59,580 bases of DNA. It comes from Halothiobacillus sp. GTDB taxonomy: Bacteria; Pseudomonadota; Gammaproteobacteria; JAAZVP01. The notes below the pieces were generated by a model, which was given only the letters and a program-made list of their open reading frames with translations, searched no databases and was not told where the DNA came from. A program made the position numbers and the translations under genes. Where the stretch lies: positions 1 to 59,580 of the forward strand of contig JAAZVP010000010.1 in the NCBI GenBank assembly GCA_018623495.1, read 5' to 3'. Below are positions 1 through 9,934 of the stretch, one piece after another (the stretch's first letter is position 1; every line of letters starts with the position of its first letter).

Positions 1-485
1 ATCACCGCCAGGTCCTGGAACAGGAGCACGCCCACCGCCGAGCGGCCGTGGCGGGAGTTGAGCTCCACCTGCTCGCGCAGCTGCTTGATCACGATGGCCG
101 TGGAGGACAGCGCCAGCACCGCGCCGACGACGAAGGCGGCCTCGGCGGAAAGCCCCAGCGACCAGGCGACCACGGCGGCGATGCCGAGGCTCGCCAGCAC
201 CTGGGTGCTGCCCAGGCCCAGCACCGCCTGGCGCATGGCCACCAGCTTGGCCAGCGAGAATTCCAGGCCCAGGGTGAACAGCAGGAAGACCACGCCGAAC
301 TCGGCCAGAAAGCGGGTGTCCTCGGTGTCCGAGATCCAGCCCAGGGCATGCGGGCCCACCAGCATCCCCACCAGCAGGTAGGCCAGTACCGGGGTGAGGT
401 TGAGGCGACGGAAGAGGGCCACGCCGACCACCGAGGCGGCAAGCAGGATCAGGCTGTTGCCGAGGATGTCGGCTTCGTGGTGCAT
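1..485 (-). CDS. Kef-type cation:proton antiporter, N-terminal part (cut by window edge)
   Basis: The first 161 residues of a membrane antiporter of the CPA2 (KefB/KefC/YbaL) family, which exchanges K+ or Na+ for protons across the inner membrane. The ATG at 485-483 starts MHHEADILGN. Hydrophobic helices follow, with family-like segments TPVLAYLLVGMLVGP, FLLFTLGLEFSLAKL and LALSSTAIVIKQL. The rest, including any TrkA-N/RCK domain, lies left of position 1, so the subfamily cannot be fixed. It is divergent from trpS, with a repeat element between them. Confidence 0.85.
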   Translation of the reverse strand, partial: MHHEADILGNSLILLAASVVGVALFRRLNLTPVLAYLLVGMLVGPHALGWISDTEDTRFLAEFGVVFLLFTLGLEFSLAKLVAMRQAVLGLGSTQVLASLGIAAVVAWSLGLSAEAAFVVGAVLALSSTAIVIKQLREQVELNSRHGRSAVGVLLFQDLAV

Positions 486-506
486 GGTGCTCCCCCGGGC
501 CCGCAA

Positions 507-873
507 GGAAACCTCTGTACGAATCGATCGTGCCTCTGCGGGATCGCCAAGGGTCCTGCTCGCGGCGCGCAGCTCGCAGTGAATGGCCGTCGTTCCAGCT
601 CCGCTGCGCTCCGCGCTCCGGCAGCGTGCGGAGCAACCGGTGTTGCTCCGGTCTGCCTGCGCCCTTTACCAGGGCTGCACAAATCCGCCGGGACCGATTC
701 GCCGGGAGCGAATCGGGTCGTCCACGGGACGCCCGGAGGGCGAGCCCCGGGGACGGGGCGAGACAGCGGATTGGAACAGCCGGCAGGCTGGCCCGAAGGG
801 TGGATGCCACGGATGGCATCCGTAATCTGCATATGGGCCCTTGGCGGCCTGCCCGATTCGTACAGAGGTTCCC
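507..873. repeat. Dispersed inverted-repeat element, copy 1 (MITE-like)
   Basis: Fills most of the 510-base gap between the antiporter gene and trpS. The ends are inverted: left ggaaacctctgtacgaatcg at 507-526, right cgattcgtacagaggttccc at 854-873. Just inside lies a second inverted pair, cgccaagggtcc (about 545-556) and gggcccttggcgg (about 836-848). The core shares cgcagctcgcagtgaatggc and a gccctttac-ag-gctgca segment with the copy at 17836-18111. Two strong hairpins lie in the filler: stem ccgattcgc/gcgaatcgg at 694-716 and ggatgcca/tggcatcc at 802-821. No convincing gene is inside, so it looks like a non-autonomous element. Confidence 0.75.
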
Positions 874-888
874 GGTCGCGGTGACAAA

Positions 889-917
889 TTTCGACGTAAA
901 CCTGCAAATGGTATCAT
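889..917 (+). promoter_or_regulatory. Possible trpS promoter
   Basis: TTTCGA (889-894), 17-base spacer, TATCAT (912-917), just downstream of the repeat element and about 80 bases before trpS. The -10 matches four of six consensus bases; the -35 is weak. Confidence 0.25.
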
Positions 918-995
918 GCGGCTCCCCGGTGTCGTGCCGCAAGGATGGCCGCGCCGGGCGCTCGCCACCGACCAATCCCAACGACAAGCGACCCC

Positions 996-2009
996 ATGCA
1001 TCAGTCCGACAACCGACCGGTCCTGCTCAGCGGAATCCAGCCCTCCGGCAACCTGCTCATCGGCCACTACGTGGGGGCCATGCGCAACTGGGTGCGCCTG
1101 CAGCACGAATACGACAGCCTGTTCATGCTGGTGGACCTGCACGCCATCACCGTGCGCCAGGACCCCGAGGCCCTGCGGGCGCGCTGCAAGGACTTCGTCG
1201 CCCTCTACATCGCCTGCGGCATCGACCCCGACCAGAGCGACATCTTCATCCAGTCGCACCTGCCCGAGCACTCCGAGCTGGCCTGGGTCCTCAACTGCTA
1301 CACCTACATGGGCGAGCTCAACCGGATGACCCAGTTCAAGGACAAGTCCCAGCGCCACTCGGCCAACATCAACGTGGGGCTGTTCGACTACCCGGTGCTG
1401 ATGGCCGCCGACATCCTGCTCTACGGCACCGACCTGGTGCCGGTGGGCCACGACCAGAAGCAGCACCTGGAGCTCACCCGCGACCTCGCCGAGCGCTTCA
1501 ACAACCTCTACGGCGAGGTCTTCAAGGTGCCCGAGCCCTTCATCCCCGAGCACGGCGGGCGGATCATGAGCCTCCAGGACCCCACCGCCAAGATGTCCAA
1601 GTCGGACGACAACGAATCCAACGTCATCGGCCTGCTCGACCCGCCCAACCGCGTGCGCAAGAAGATCCGCCGGGCGGTCACCGACTCGGACATGGAGATC
1701 CGCTTCGATCCCGAGGAAAAGCCCGGTGTGTCCAACCTCATCAGCCTGATGTCGGCGGTCACCGACCGCAGCGTGGCCGAGGTGGAGGCCGACTACCAGG
1801 GCGAGGGCTACGGCACCCTGAAAAAGGACCTGGGCGAGGCCATGGTGGCCTTCCTCGAGCCCATCCAGGCCCGCTTCGAGGAGATCCGCGGCGACGACGC
1901 CGAGATGACGCGCATCCTCAAGAAGGGGGCCGACCGGGCCCGCGAGCGTGCCCAGCCGGTGATGCGGCGGGTGCGCGACGCGGTCGGCCTGGTGGCCCCG
2001 GGGAGCTGA
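996..2009 (+). CDS. trpS: Tryptophan--tRNA ligase
   Basis: Class I aminoacyl-tRNA synthetase that charges tRNA-Trp in the cytoplasm. It has 337 residues, close to the roughly 334 of E. coli TrpS. The HIGH-type region is [12 protein letters not shown] near residues 14-25 and the KMSKS loop is at residues 199-203 (AKMSKSDDN). The ATG at 996 is chosen because the family begins right before the LLSGIQPSG strand; the frame is open further upstream but that sequence is not conserved. No good ribosome binding site is visible. nnr follows after 4 bases. Confidence 0.97.
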   Translation: MHQSDNRPVLLSGIQPSGNLLIGHYVGAMRNWVRLQHEYDSLFMLVDLHAITVRQDPEALRARCKDFVALYIACGIDPDQSDIFIQSHLPEHSELAWVLNCYTYMGELNRMTQFKDKSQRHSANINVGLFDYPVLMAADILLYGTDLVPVGHDQKQHLELTRDLAERFNNLYGEVFKVPEPFIPEHGGRIMSLQDPTAKMSKSDDNESNVIGLLDPPNRVRKKIRRAVTDSDMEIRFDPEEKPGVSNLISLMSAVTDRSVAEVEADYQGEGYGTLKKDLGEAMVAFLEPIQARFEEIRGDDAEMTRILKKGADRARERAQPVMRRVRDAVGLVAPGS

Positions 2010-2013
2010 TCGG

Positions 2014-3471
2014 GTGGTCGACGGGCTCTGCTCGGTGGCCCAGGTGCGCAGTCGCGAGCACTGGGCCATGGAAACGCTGGGGCTGGCCGGCGACACCCTG
2101 ATGGAGCGTGCCGGCGCGGCGGCCTTCGCCTCCTTGCGCCGGCACTGGCCGGATACCCGCTCCATCGCCGTGGCCTGCGGCGTGGGCAACAACGCCGGGG
2201 ACGGTTTCGTGGTCGCCCGGCTGGCCCGCGAGGCGGGGCTCGAGGCCGAGGTGTTGCTGGCCGGCGACCCGGCCCGGTTGCAGGGCGATGCCGCGACCAA
2301 CCTGGAGCGCTGGCGGGGGCTCGGCGGTCCCGTCCGCGCGTGGTCGGGCGAGGCCCCGCCGGCGGTGGACGTGTTGGTGGACGCCTTGTTCGGCATCGGC
2401 CTCGACCGGCCGGTGAGCGGGGTGTTCGCCGCCTGTGTCGAGGCCCTCGATGCCGCCCCGGCACCGGTGCTCGCCCTGGACGTGCCCAGCGGCCTGGACG
2501 CCGACGGCGGGGAGGTCCTGGGTGCCGCGGTCCATGCCGCGGCCACCGTCACCTTCATCGCCCCCAAGCGCGGCCTGTTCACCGGTGACGGCCCCGATTG
2601 CGCCGGAGCGGTGGAGTGCAGCGACCTCGGTCTGCCCGCCGACCGGGGGCCGGGGCTCGACCCGGTCGTCGACCGCCTGGATGCGGGCCTGCTCGACGCC
2701 CTTCCCCCGCGCCCGCGCAACAGCCACAAGGGGCTGTTCGGCCACGTGCTGGTGGTGGGCGGCAACGTCGGCATGGGCGGGGCCGCGCGCATGGCCGCCG
2801 AGGCCGCGCTGCGCGCGGGCGCCGGGCGGGTCTCCGTGGCCACCCATCCCGACCATGCTGCCACCCTGGGGATCGGCCGGCCCGAGCTGATGGTCCACGG
2901 TATCGACAACGAGCGGGCCCTGATCCGGCTGCTGGCCCGGGCCTCGGTGGTGGCGGTGGGCCCGGGGCTGGGGCTGGATGGCTGGACGCGCACCGTCTGG
3001 CGGGCCTGCTGGGGCTCGGAGCTGCCGTTGGTGGTGGACGCCGATGCCCTGGGCCTGCTGCCACGGCGCTCGGGACGCGACGCGCTGGTGCTCACCCCGC
3101 ACCCCGGCGAGTCGCGCCGGATGCTCGAGGGCGAGCCGGCGCCCGCCCACCGATTCGAGGAAATCGAGCGGCTCCACGCCCTGTACGGCGGCACGGTGGT
3201 GCTCAAGGGCTGCGGCAGCCTGGTGGCCGACGCCGAGGGCGGCACGGCACTCTGCGAGGCCGGCAACGCCGGCATGAGCACCGGCGGTACCGGCGATCTG
3301 CTCACCGGCGTGATCGCCGCCCTGATGGCCCAGGGGCTGCCCCCCGGCAGGGCCGCGCGGGCCGGGGTCTGGGCCCACGCCACCGCCGGGGACCGGGCCG
3401 CCGCCGACGGCGAGCGCGGCATGGCGGCCACCGACCTGCTGCCCCACCTGCGGGCGGTACTCAACCCGTGA
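2014..3471 (+). CDS. nnr: Bifunctional NAD(P)H-hydrate epimerase / ADP-dependent dehydratase
   Basis: Repairs hydrated NADH and NADPH: the N-terminal YjeF_N domain epimerises R- and S-NAD(P)HX and the C-terminal ribokinase-fold domain dehydrates S-NAD(P)HX using ADP. 485 residues, GTG start. The N-terminal half has GVGNNAGDGFVVARLA near residues 60-75. The C-terminal half has VLTPHPGE and the GNAGMSTGGTGDLLTGVIAA signature near residues 415-435. The stop overlaps the GTG start of tsaE, as in the common gammaproteobacterial order nnr-tsaE-amiB-mutL. Confidence 0.95.
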   Translation: MVDGLCSVAQVRSREHWAMETLGLAGDTLMERAGAAAFASLRRHWPDTRSIAVACGVGNNAGDGFVVARLAREAGLEAEVLLAGDPARLQGDAATNLERWRGLGGPVRAWSGEAPPAVDVLVDALFGIGLDRPVSGVFAACVEALDAAPAPVLALDVPSGLDADGGEVLGAAVHAAATVTFIAPKRGLFTGDGPDCAGAVECSDLGLPADRGPGLDPVVDRLDAGLLDALPPRPRNSHKGLFGHVLVVGGNVGMGGAARMAAEAALRAGAGRVSVATHPDHAATLGIGRPELMVHGIDNERALIRLLARASVVAVGPGLGLDGWTRTVWRACWGSELPLVVDADALGLLPRRSGRDALVLTPHPGESRRMLEGEPAPAHRFEEIERLHALYGGTVVLKGCGSLVADAEGGTALCEAGNAGMSTGGTGDLLTGVIAALMAQGLPPGRAARAGVWAHATAGDRAAADGERGMAATDLLPHLRAVLNP

Positions 3472-3944
3472 GGCTGCGCGTTGCCGGCGAAGCGGCCATG
3501 GAGGCCCTGGGCCGCGCCCTGGGCCGGGCCGCCCGGCCGGGCACGGTGATCTTCCTGCACGGCGACCTGGGCGCCGGCAAGACCACGCTCAGCCGCGGGT
3601 TTCTCCGCGGGCGCGGACACCCGGGCGCGGTCAAGAGCCCCACCTACACCCTGGTCGAGCCCTACGCCCTGCCTGCCGGGCCGTGCTACCACTTCGATCT
3701 CTACCGCCTGGGCGACCCCGAGGAGCTGGAGCTCATCGGCGCCCGCGATTACTTCGCGCCCGATGCCCTGTGCCTGGTGGAGTGGCCCGAGCGGGGCGGC
3801 GACCGGCTGCCCCCGCCCGACGTCGAGGTCCGCATCGGGCACGGCGATGGCTGGCGGGAGGTCGACCTGCTCGGCCACACCCCGCGAGGCCGGGCGCTGA
3901 TCGGGCGGCTTCCCGAGATCGACCACGTCCAGCGGCCGGGTTGA
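3468..3944 (+). CDS. tsaE: tRNA t6A biosynthesis ATPase TsaE
   Basis: ATPase partner of the TsaBD complex that makes N6-threonylcarbamoyladenosine at position 37 of ANN-decoding tRNAs. 158 residues from a GTG at 3468 that overlaps the nnr stop (GTGA), giving the usual family length. Walker A is GDLGAGKTT at about residues 32-40. Further family motifs are SPTYTLVEPY, HFDLYRL and LVEWPERGG. The frame is open upstream through nnr, but homology begins only at the chosen start. Confidence 0.95.
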   Translation: MRLRVAGEAAMEALGRALGRAARPGTVIFLHGDLGAGKTTLSRGFLRGRGHPGAVKSPTYTLVEPYALPAGPCYHFDLYRLGDPEELELIGARDYFAPDALCLVEWPERGGDRLPPPDVEVRIGHGDGWREVDLLGHTPRGRALIGRLPEIDHVQRPG

Positions 3945-3950
3945 CGGCTG

Positions 3951-3979
3951 TTGCGTGGGCGGGCGCGCTGGGCTATAAC
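3951..3979 (+). promoter_or_regulatory. Possible amiB promoter
   Basis: TTGCGT (3951-3956), 17-base spacer, TATAAC (3974-3979; five of six -10 bases), right after the tsaE stop and about 90 bases before amiB. Confidence 0.4.
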
Positions 3980-4068
3980 TAGAATCAACTTTAAGTTCGT
4001 TCCTGTTCTTGCTGAAACGGTCGGTTCCTCGCCGGGTCCGGCCTGGATGGACAGGGGAGGGTGAGCCG

Positions 4069-5433
4069 ATGAGCAGCGCAGATTCCGACGGCCCGTCCGG
4101 GCGCCGGCGCTTCTTGCGTCTGCTGGGCCAGTGCGGCCTGGCCACGATCGGCCTGGGTGCCGCGGGCGGGGCCCGGGCAGCGGGTACCCGCGTCACCGGC
4201 CTGCGCCTGTCGGCCCACGGTGGCCGGACGCGGCTGGTCTTCGACCTCGACCGCCCGGCGCGCTACAAGCTGTTCACCCTCGACGATCCCGAGCGGGTGG
4301 TCATCGACCTCGACGACGCCCGGCTGGCCGACCGCCTCGATCCCGTCATCCCCCGCGATGCCCTGGTGTCGGCGATCCGCTCCGGCGTGCGTGACGGCAA
4401 TGACCTGCGCCTGGTGCTCGATCTCCGGGGAACGGCCACTCCCGACAGCTTCCAGCTCGGGCCGCGCGGCCCCTACGGCCACCGCCTGGTGGTGGACCTG
4501 GAGAGCCAGGCCGCCCGCGATGCCGGGCCTCGCACGGTCAAGCGGGCCGCCGACCACCACGGCGAAGGCATGCGCGAGCTGGTGGTCGCCATCGACGCGG
4601 GCCACGGCGGCAAGGATCCCGGTGCGGTGGGCAACCGCGGCACGCTGGAAAAGGACGTTACCCTGGCCATCGCCCGCAAGCTCTACGCCATGCTCGAGGA
4701 CGAGCCCGGCGTGCGGCCGGTGCTGGTGCGCAGCCGCGACCGGTTCATCTCGCTGAGAGAGCGCACCCGCATCGCCCGGCGCAACAAGGCCGACCTGTTC
4801 GTTTCCATCCACGCCGACGGTTTCCACGATCCGCGGGCCCGCGGCGCCTCGGTCTATGCCCTGTCGCTGCGCGGGGCCAGTTCCGAGGCCGCGCGCTGGC
4901 TGGCCCAGCGGGAGAACGCCGCCGACCTCAAGGGCGGGGTCAAGCTCTCCGACAAGGACGACCTGGTGGCGTCGGTGCTGCTGGACCTGTCGCAGACGGC
5001 CACCATCCAGCACAGCCTGGAGGTGGGGGACCACGTGCTCGACAACCTCGGCCGCCACAATCGCCTGCACAAGAAGACCGTCCAGCAGGCCGGTTTTCGC
5101 GTGCTCAAGTCGCCCGACATCCCCTCGATCCTGGTGGAAGGGGCCTTCATCACCAACCCCACCGAGGAACGCAAGCTGCGCACGGCCCGCTACCAGCGGG
5201 CGGTGGCCGCCTCCATCCGTGACGGCATGCGCCAGTACTTCGTCGCCAAGGCCCCCGAGGGCACCATCTTCGCCCGCCGCGGGGGCAGCCACCGGGTGCG
5301 CCCGGGCGAGACGCTCTCCGAGATCGCCCAGCGCTACAGCGTCCGGGTCTCGGACATCAAGGGCGCCAACGGCCTGCAGGGCGACCGCATCCTGCCGGGC
5401 AGAGAGCTGGTGATCCCCCGGCTCGACAGCTGA
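4069..5433 (+). CDS. amiB: N-acetylmuramoyl-L-alanine amidase (AmiB-type, with LysM)
   Basis: Periplasmic zinc amidase that cleaves the lactyl-amide bond of peptidoglycan to split daughter cells. 454 residues; ATG 4069 is preceded by ggggaggg. Order: twin-arginine-like signal (GRRRFLRLLG at about residues 10-19, then a hydrophobic stretch ending GARAAG), AMIN domain about 32-140, Amidase_3 domain from about 170 (AIDAGHGGKDPGAVG, SIHADGF, VEGAFITN), LysM at about 408-452 (HRVRPGETLSEIAQRYSV). Position between tsaE and mutL and the LysM tail match AmiB. The apparent Tat signal is noteworthy, since E. coli AmiB uses Sec and AmiA/AmiC use Tat. Confidence 0.93.
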   Translation: MSSADSDGPSGRRRFLRLLGQCGLATIGLGAAGGARAAGTRVTGLRLSAHGGRTRLVFDLDRPARYKLFTLDDPERVVIDLDDARLADRLDPVIPRDALVSAIRSGVRDGNDLRLVLDLRGTATPDSFQLGPRGPYGHRLVVDLESQAARDAGPRTVKRAADHHGEGMRELVVAIDAGHGGKDPGAVGNRGTLEKDVTLAIARKLYAMLEDEPGVRPVLVRSRDRFISLRERTRIARRNKADLFVSIHADGFHDPRARGASVYALSLRGASSEAARWLAQRENAADLKGGVKLSDKDDLVASVLLDLSQTATIQHSLEVGDHVLDNLGRHNRLHKKTVQQAGFRVLKSPDIPSILVEGAFITNPTEERKLRTARYQRAVAASIRDGMRQYFVAKAPEGTIFARRGGSHRVRPGETLSEIAQRYSVRVSDIKGANGLQGDRILPGRELVIPRLDS

Positions 5434-5581
5434 GGGTGGCAGTCGCCGGGCGGGGTGGCTCGTCGTTGCGTGGGTCATGCATCGGCGGCGTTGACGCATG
5501 TCGTTGGCCCATGCGGTAGAATGCGCGCCAGTGCCGGTCCTTCCGGGCCGGGGCCACCCTCACTCCCGCAAGCGTGCATCC

Positions 5582-7396
5582 ATGGGCTCGATTCGTCCCC
5601 TTCCCGCTCATCTCGTCAACCAGATCGCCGCCGGCGAGGTCGTCGAGCGCCCGGCCTCGGTGGTCAAGGAACTGGTGGAAAACAGCCTCGATGCCGGGGC
5701 CGGGCGCATCGAGGTGGAAGTGGAGCAGGGCGGGGTGCGCCTGATCCGCGTGCGTGACGACGGCGGCGGGATCGGCCGTGACGAGCTCGCCCTGGCGCTC
5801 GCCAGCCATGCCACCAGCAAGATCGAGACCCTCGACGACCTCGAGCGCGTCGCCAGCATGGGCTTTCGTGGCGAGGCCCTGGCGAGCATCGCCTCGGTGG
5901 CCCGGGTGCGCATCGCCAGCCGGGCCACCGGGGCGGAGCGGGGCTGGGCCCTGGAGGCCGACCACGGGCGGGTCGCGGCGGAGCCGGAACCGGCCCGCCA
6001 GCCGGCCGGTACCACCATCGAGGTCCGCGACCTGTTCCACCAGGTGCCGGCGCGGCGCAAGTTCCTGCGCACCGAGCGCACCGAGTTCGGTCACCTCGAG
6101 GGCGTGGTGCGTCGCATCGCGCTGGCCCGGCCGCAGGTGGCGTTTCGCCTGGTGCACAACGGTCGCGAGGTGTTCTCGCTGGCCGCCGCCGACGACCGCT
6201 GCGGCCAGGAGCGGCGGTTGGCGAAGCTGCTGGGCCAGGCCTTTCTCGACAATGCCTTCCACGTGGACCACGAGCGGGCCGGGCTGCACCTGCACGGCTG
6301 GGTGGCCCAGCCGACCTTCTCGCGCAGCCAGGCCGACATGCAGCATTTCTTCGTCAACGGCCGCGGCGTGCGCGACCGGCTGGTGACCCACGCGGTCCGC
6401 CGTGGCTTCCAGGATGTCCTCCACCACGGCCGTCACCCGGCCTTCGTGCTGTTTCTCTCCCTCGATCCCGCCGGCGTGGACGTCAACGTCCATCCCGCCA
6501 AGCACGAGGTGCGCTTCCGCGAGTCGCGCCTGGTGCACGACTTCATCTACCGCACCCTGCACCAGGTGCTGGAAAGCGCCCGCCCCGGCGAGGCCGAGGA
6601 CCTGCGCCCGGCGGCCGCCGAACGGCTGCTGCAGCCGGCGGGCCGCGTCACGGACAGTGCCCCGGCCGCGCCGCAGCGCCAGCATGCCATGGGGCTGGGG
6701 GTGGGCGAGCAGATGGCGGCCTATGCCGAGCTCGCCCGCCCGTCCGACCCGCGCCCGCCCCGGCCGGCCGCCTCCGGCGACCCGGCCACGGCGCGGGAGG
6801 CGGTCGACGAGGTGCCGCCGCTGGGCTTTGCCGTGGCCCAGCTCCACGGTGTCTACGTGCTGGCCCAGAACGCCGAGGGCCTGGTGATCGTGGACATGCA
6901 TGCCGCCGCCGAGCGGATCACCTACGAACGCCTGAAGGCGGGCTTCGATGAAGGCGGCGTGCGCGGCCAGCCCCTGCTGATGCCGGTGGCCATGGCGGTC
7001 GGCCCGCGCGAGGCCGAGGCCGCCGAGGCCCACGCCGAGACCTTCGCCGGGCTGGGCTTCGAGGTCACCCGCCAGGGGCCGGAGAGCCTGAGCATCCGCC
7101 AGGTGCCGGCGATCCTCGCCGATGCCGACAGCGAGGCGCTGGTGCGCGACGTGCTCGCCGACCTGGTGGTGGCCGACGACGCCTCGCGGCTGCGCGAGGC
7201 GGTCAATGCCGTGCTCTCCACCATGGCCTGTCACGGCTCGGTGCGGGCCAACCGCCAGCTGAGCGTGCCGGAGATGAACGCCCTGCTGCGCGACATGGAA
7301 CGCACCGAGCGCAGCGGGCAGTGCAACCACGGTCGGCCCACCTGGACCCAGCTCTCCATGGCCGAGCTCGACCGCCTGTTCCAGCGGGGGCGCTGA
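5582..7396 (+). CDS. mutL: DNA mismatch repair protein MutL with endonuclease motif
   Basis: Links mismatch recognition by MutS to strand incision and excision. 604 residues from ATG 5582 ([21 protein letters not shown]). N-terminal GHKL ATPase motifs are present: [23 protein letters not shown] and [13 protein letters not shown]. The C-terminal domain has [12 protein letters not shown] beginning at D438, matching the metal-binding pattern D-x-H-A-x2-E-x4-E, plus ACHGSVRA and CNHGRP (C581). These features mark MutL proteins that cut DNA themselves; E. coli MutL, which relies on MutH, lacks them. The stop overlaps the miaA start by one base (TGATG). Confidence 0.96.
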   Translation: MGSIRPLPAHLVNQIAAGEVVERPASVVKELVENSLDAGAGRIEVEVEQGGVRLIRVRDDGGGIGRDELALALASHATSKIETLDDLERVASMGFRGEALASIASVARVRIASRATGAERGWALEADHGRVAAEPEPARQPAGTTIEVRDLFHQVPARRKFLRTERTEFGHLEGVVRRIALARPQVAFRLVHNGREVFSLAAADDRCGQERRLAKLLGQAFLDNAFHVDHERAGLHLHGWVAQPTFSRSQADMQHFFVNGRGVRDRLVTHAVRRGFQDVLHHGRHPAFVLFLSLDPAGVDVNVHPAKHEVRFRESRLVHDFIYRTLHQVLESARPGEAEDLRPAAAERLLQPAGRVTDSAPAAPQRQHAMGLGVGEQMAAYAELARPSDPRPPRPAASGDPATAREAVDEVPPLGFAVAQLHGVYVLAQNAEGLVIVDMHAAAERITYERLKAGFDEGGVRGQPLLMPVAMAVGPREAEAAEAHAETFAGLGFEVTRQGPESLSIRQVPAILADADSEALVRDVLADLVVADDASRLREAVNAVLSTMACHGSVRANRQLSVPEMNALLRDMERTERSGQCNHGRPTWTQLSMAELDRLFQRGR

Positions 7397-8331
7397 TGGA
7401 AGACCTCCGCGCCATCTGCCTGATGGGCCCGACGGCCTCGGGCAAGACCGACCTGGCCGTCGAGCTGGTGCGCCGGCTGCCGGTGGAGATCGTCAGCGTG
7501 GACTCGGCGATGGTCTACCGCGGCATGGACGTCGGCACCGCCAAGCCCGGAGCCGACGTGCTGGCCGAGGCGCCCCACCGGCTGATCGACATCTGCGACC
7601 CCGCCGATCCCTATTCCGCCGCCCGTTTCCGCGAGGATGCCCTGGCGGCCATGGAGGCGATCCGCGCCGCCGGGCGGGTGCCCCTGCTGGTGGGCGGGAC
7701 GATGCTCTATTTCCATGCCCTGACCCGCGGCCTGGCCCGGCTGCCCGAGGCCGACGCGGCGCTGCGCGACGAGCTCGCCGGGCGGGCCCGGCGCGCGGGC
7801 TGGCCGGCCCTGCATGCCGAGCTCGCCCGTTTCGATGCCGAGGCGGCCGCGCGTATCCACCCCAACGACCTCCAGCGCATCCAGCGGGCCATCGAGGTCT
7901 ACCGGCTCACCGGCCGCCCGCTCTCCGCCCTCCAGCGCGAGGCCCGGCGGGCCGGCTCGGGGTGGCGGTTTTTGCGGCGGGTGCTGGCGCCGCCGGCGCG
8001 TTCCGAGTTGCACCGGCGCATTGCCCGGCGCTTCGACGCCATGCTGGCGCAGGGACTGGTCGAGGAGGTCGAGGCCCTGCATGCCCGCGGCGACCTCTCG
8101 CCGCGGCTCCCCTCGATCCGCTCGGTGGGCTATCGTCAGTGCTGGGACTACCTCGAGGGCCGGCTGGACCGCGAGGGGCTGCGCGAACGCGGCATCGTGG
8201 CCACGCGCCAGCTGGCCAAGCGACAGGTCACCTGGCTGCGCAAGGAGGCCGGTGCCGAATGGTGGGACGCAAGTGAACCCATCGTGGATCGTGCTGTCTC
8301 CGAGGTGGAGCGCTTCGTGGCCGCGGGTTGA
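7396..8331 (+). CDS. miaA: tRNA dimethylallyltransferase MiaA
   Basis: Adds a dimethylallyl group to A37 of tRNAs reading UNN codons, the first step to ms2i6A. 311 residues, close to the E. coli length. The P-loop [15 protein letters not shown] lies at about residues 10-24. Other signatures are [37 protein letters not shown] and [16 protein letters not shown]. It is translationally coupled to mutL and followed by hfq, as in E. coli. Confidence 0.97.
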   Translation: MEDLRAICLMGPTASGKTDLAVELVRRLPVEIVSVDSAMVYRGMDVGTAKPGADVLAEAPHRLIDICDPADPYSAARFREDALAAMEAIRAAGRVPLLVGGTMLYFHALTRGLARLPEADAALRDELAGRARRAGWPALHAELARFDAEAAARIHPNDLQRIQRAIEVYRLTGRPLSALQREARRAGSGWRFLRRVLAPPARSELHRRIARRFDAMLAQGLVEEVEALHARGDLSPRLPSIRSVGYRQCWDYLEGRLDREGLRERGIVATRQLAKRQVTWLRKEAGAEWWDASEPIVDRAVSEVERFVAAG

Positions 8332-8413
8332 AACCGCCCAGCCGGGCCCGCACGTTGTAAACTGATAACCATGCCGGCGCGGCCGGCCTTGTCACCGATT
8401 CCGGAGTCCGATC

Positions 8414-8650
8414 ATGCCAAAAGGGCAGACCCTACAAGAACCCTTCCTCAACACCCTGCGCAAGGAGCGCGTCCCCGTCTCCATCTACCTGGTCAACGGC
8501 ATCAAGCTGCAGGGCCAGATCGACTCCTTCGACCAGTTCGTCATCGTGTTGCGCAACGCGGTGAGCCAGATGGTCTACAAGCATGCCATTTCCACCATCG
8601 TCCCCGCCCGGGAGGTCTCGCTGCCGGTGGGCGAGGACAGCTCCGCCTAG
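8414..8650 (+). CDS. hfq: RNA chaperone Hfq
   Basis: Sm-like hexameric RNA-binding protein that pairs small RNAs with mRNAs. 78 residues with an almost standard Sm core: [20 protein letters not shown], then [16 protein letters not shown], then the Sm2 motif [10 protein letters not shown]. The C-terminal tail is short (about 12 residues), unlike the long disordered tail of E. coli Hfq. The stop codon directly abuts the hflX start. Confidence 0.98.
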   Translation: MPKGQTLQEPFLNTLRKERVPVSIYLVNGIKLQGQIDSFDQFVIVLRNAVSQMVYKHAISTIVPAREVSLPVGEDSSA

Positions 8651-9934
8651 ATGGAGTTGTTCGAACGCCCGACGGGCGGCGAGAAGGCCCTGCTGGTCCA
8701 CCTGGACCTGCCGCGCGAGCGCGACCGGGAGGACCTCGACGAATTCCGCGACCTGGCCGATTCCGCCGGCGCCGACGTCTGCGGCGCGGTGGTCAGCAGT
8801 CGCCACACCCCCGAGCCGCGTTTCTTCGTCGGCAGCGGCAAGGCGCAGGAGATCGCCGACCGCGTGCTCGCCGAGGGCGTCGAGCTGGTGCTGTTCAACC
8901 ACGATCTCTCCCCCAGCCAGGAGCGCAACCTGGAGGCGCTGCTCAAGTGCCGGGTGCTCGACCGCACCGGCCTGATCCTCGACATCTTCGCCCAGCGTGC
9001 CCGCTCCTTCGAGGGCCAGCTGCAGGTGGAGCTCGCCCAGCTGCGCCACCTCGCCTCGCGGCTGGTTCGCGGCTGGACCCACCTGGAGCGCCAGAAGGGC
9101 GGGATCGGCCTGCGCGGTCCCGGGGAGACCCAGCTGGAGACCGACCGGCGCCTGATCGGCCAGCGGATCAAGCAGCTCAACCGGCGGCTGGAGAAGGTCC
9201 AGCGCCAGCGCTTCGAGAGCCGCAAGAGCCGCTCGCGGGCCGAGGTGCCCACCGTCGCCCTGGTGGGGTATACCAACGCCGGCAAGTCCACGCTCTTCAA
9301 CCGCCGCACGGCCTCCGGTGTCTACGCCGCCGACCAGCTGTTCGCCACCCTCGATCCCACCATGCGCCGGGCCGAGCTGCCCGACGGCCGCCGGCTGGTG
9401 CTGGCCGATACCGTGGGATTCATCCGCCACCTGCCCCACGACCTGGTGGCGGCCTTCCACGCCACCCTGGAGGAGGCCCGCGAGGCCGACCTGGTGGTGC
9501 ACGTGGTGGATGCCAGCAGCGAGGACCGCGATGAGCGGATCCGCGAGGTGGAGTCCGTCCTCGGCGAGATCGGTGCGCAGGAGACCCCGCGCATCGAGCT
9601 CTTCAACAAGATCGATCGCCTCGATGTCGGCCCCCGCGTGGACCGTGACGACGAGGGCGAGATCCGCCGGGTATGGCTGTCGGCGGCCACCGGCGAGGGC
9701 CTCGAGCTCTTCGACGACACCCTCGCCGAGTTCTTCCGCCAGCAGACGGTGCATGCCCGCCTGCGCCTGCCCCCCAGTGGCGGTCGGCTGCGATCGCTGC
9801 TGTTTGCCGAGGGCGCGGTGATCAACGAGGATATCGACGAGCAGGGGCGCTTTCTGCTCGAGATCGACATGCCCGAGGTGCGCTACCGCCAGCTCTGCTC
9901 GCGCGAGCCGGCGCTGGCCGAATACGTGCGCTGA
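8651..9934 (+). CDS. hflX: Ribosome-associated GTPase HflX
   Basis: GTPase that binds and splits stalled or heat-damaged ribosomes. 427 residues. The N-terminal HflX domain has the signature GIGLRGPGETQLETDRRLI near residue 155. The GTPase domain starts with G1 GYTNAGKSTLFN near residue 206, then DTVGFIRHLPHDLV (G3) and FNKIDRL (G4). The segment after G1 reads RRTAS where many homologues have ALT; the effect is unknown. It starts with no gap after hfq. Confidence 0.96.
   Translation: MELFERPTGGEKALLVHLDLPRERDREDLDEFRDLADSAGADVCGAVVSSRHTPEPRFFVGSGKAQEIADRVLAEGVELVLFNHDLSPSQERNLEALLKCRVLDRTGLILDIFAQRARSFEGQLQVELAQLRHLASRLVRGWTHLERQKGGIGLRGPGETQLETDRRLIGQRIKQLNRRLEKVQRQRFESRKSRSRAEVPTVALVGYTNAGKSTLFNRRTASGVYAADQLFATLDPTMRRAELPDGRRLVLADTVGFIRHLPHDLVAAFHATLEEAREADLVVHVVDASSEDRDERIREVESVLGEIGAQETPRIELFNKIDRLDVGPRVDRDDEGEIRRVWLSAATGEGLELFDDTLAEFFRQQTVHARLRLPPSGGRLRSLLFAEGAVINEDIDEQGRFLLEIDMPEVRYRQLCSREPALAEYVR

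Noticed and set aside
507-873. Integron attC site or transposase-bearing insertion sequence
   Set aside because: There is no integrase or transposase frame, and the terminal and inner inverted repeats do not follow attC core-site layout.
48-884. Plus-strand open frames across the antiporter 5' end and the first inverted-repeat element
   Set aside because: The minus strand gives a clear antiporter up to 485, and the remaining part is the repeat element; the predicted peptide matches nothing.
5491-5522. mutL promoter TTGACG with TAGAAT
   Set aside because: The spacer is 20 bases, too long for a confident sigma-70 promoter.
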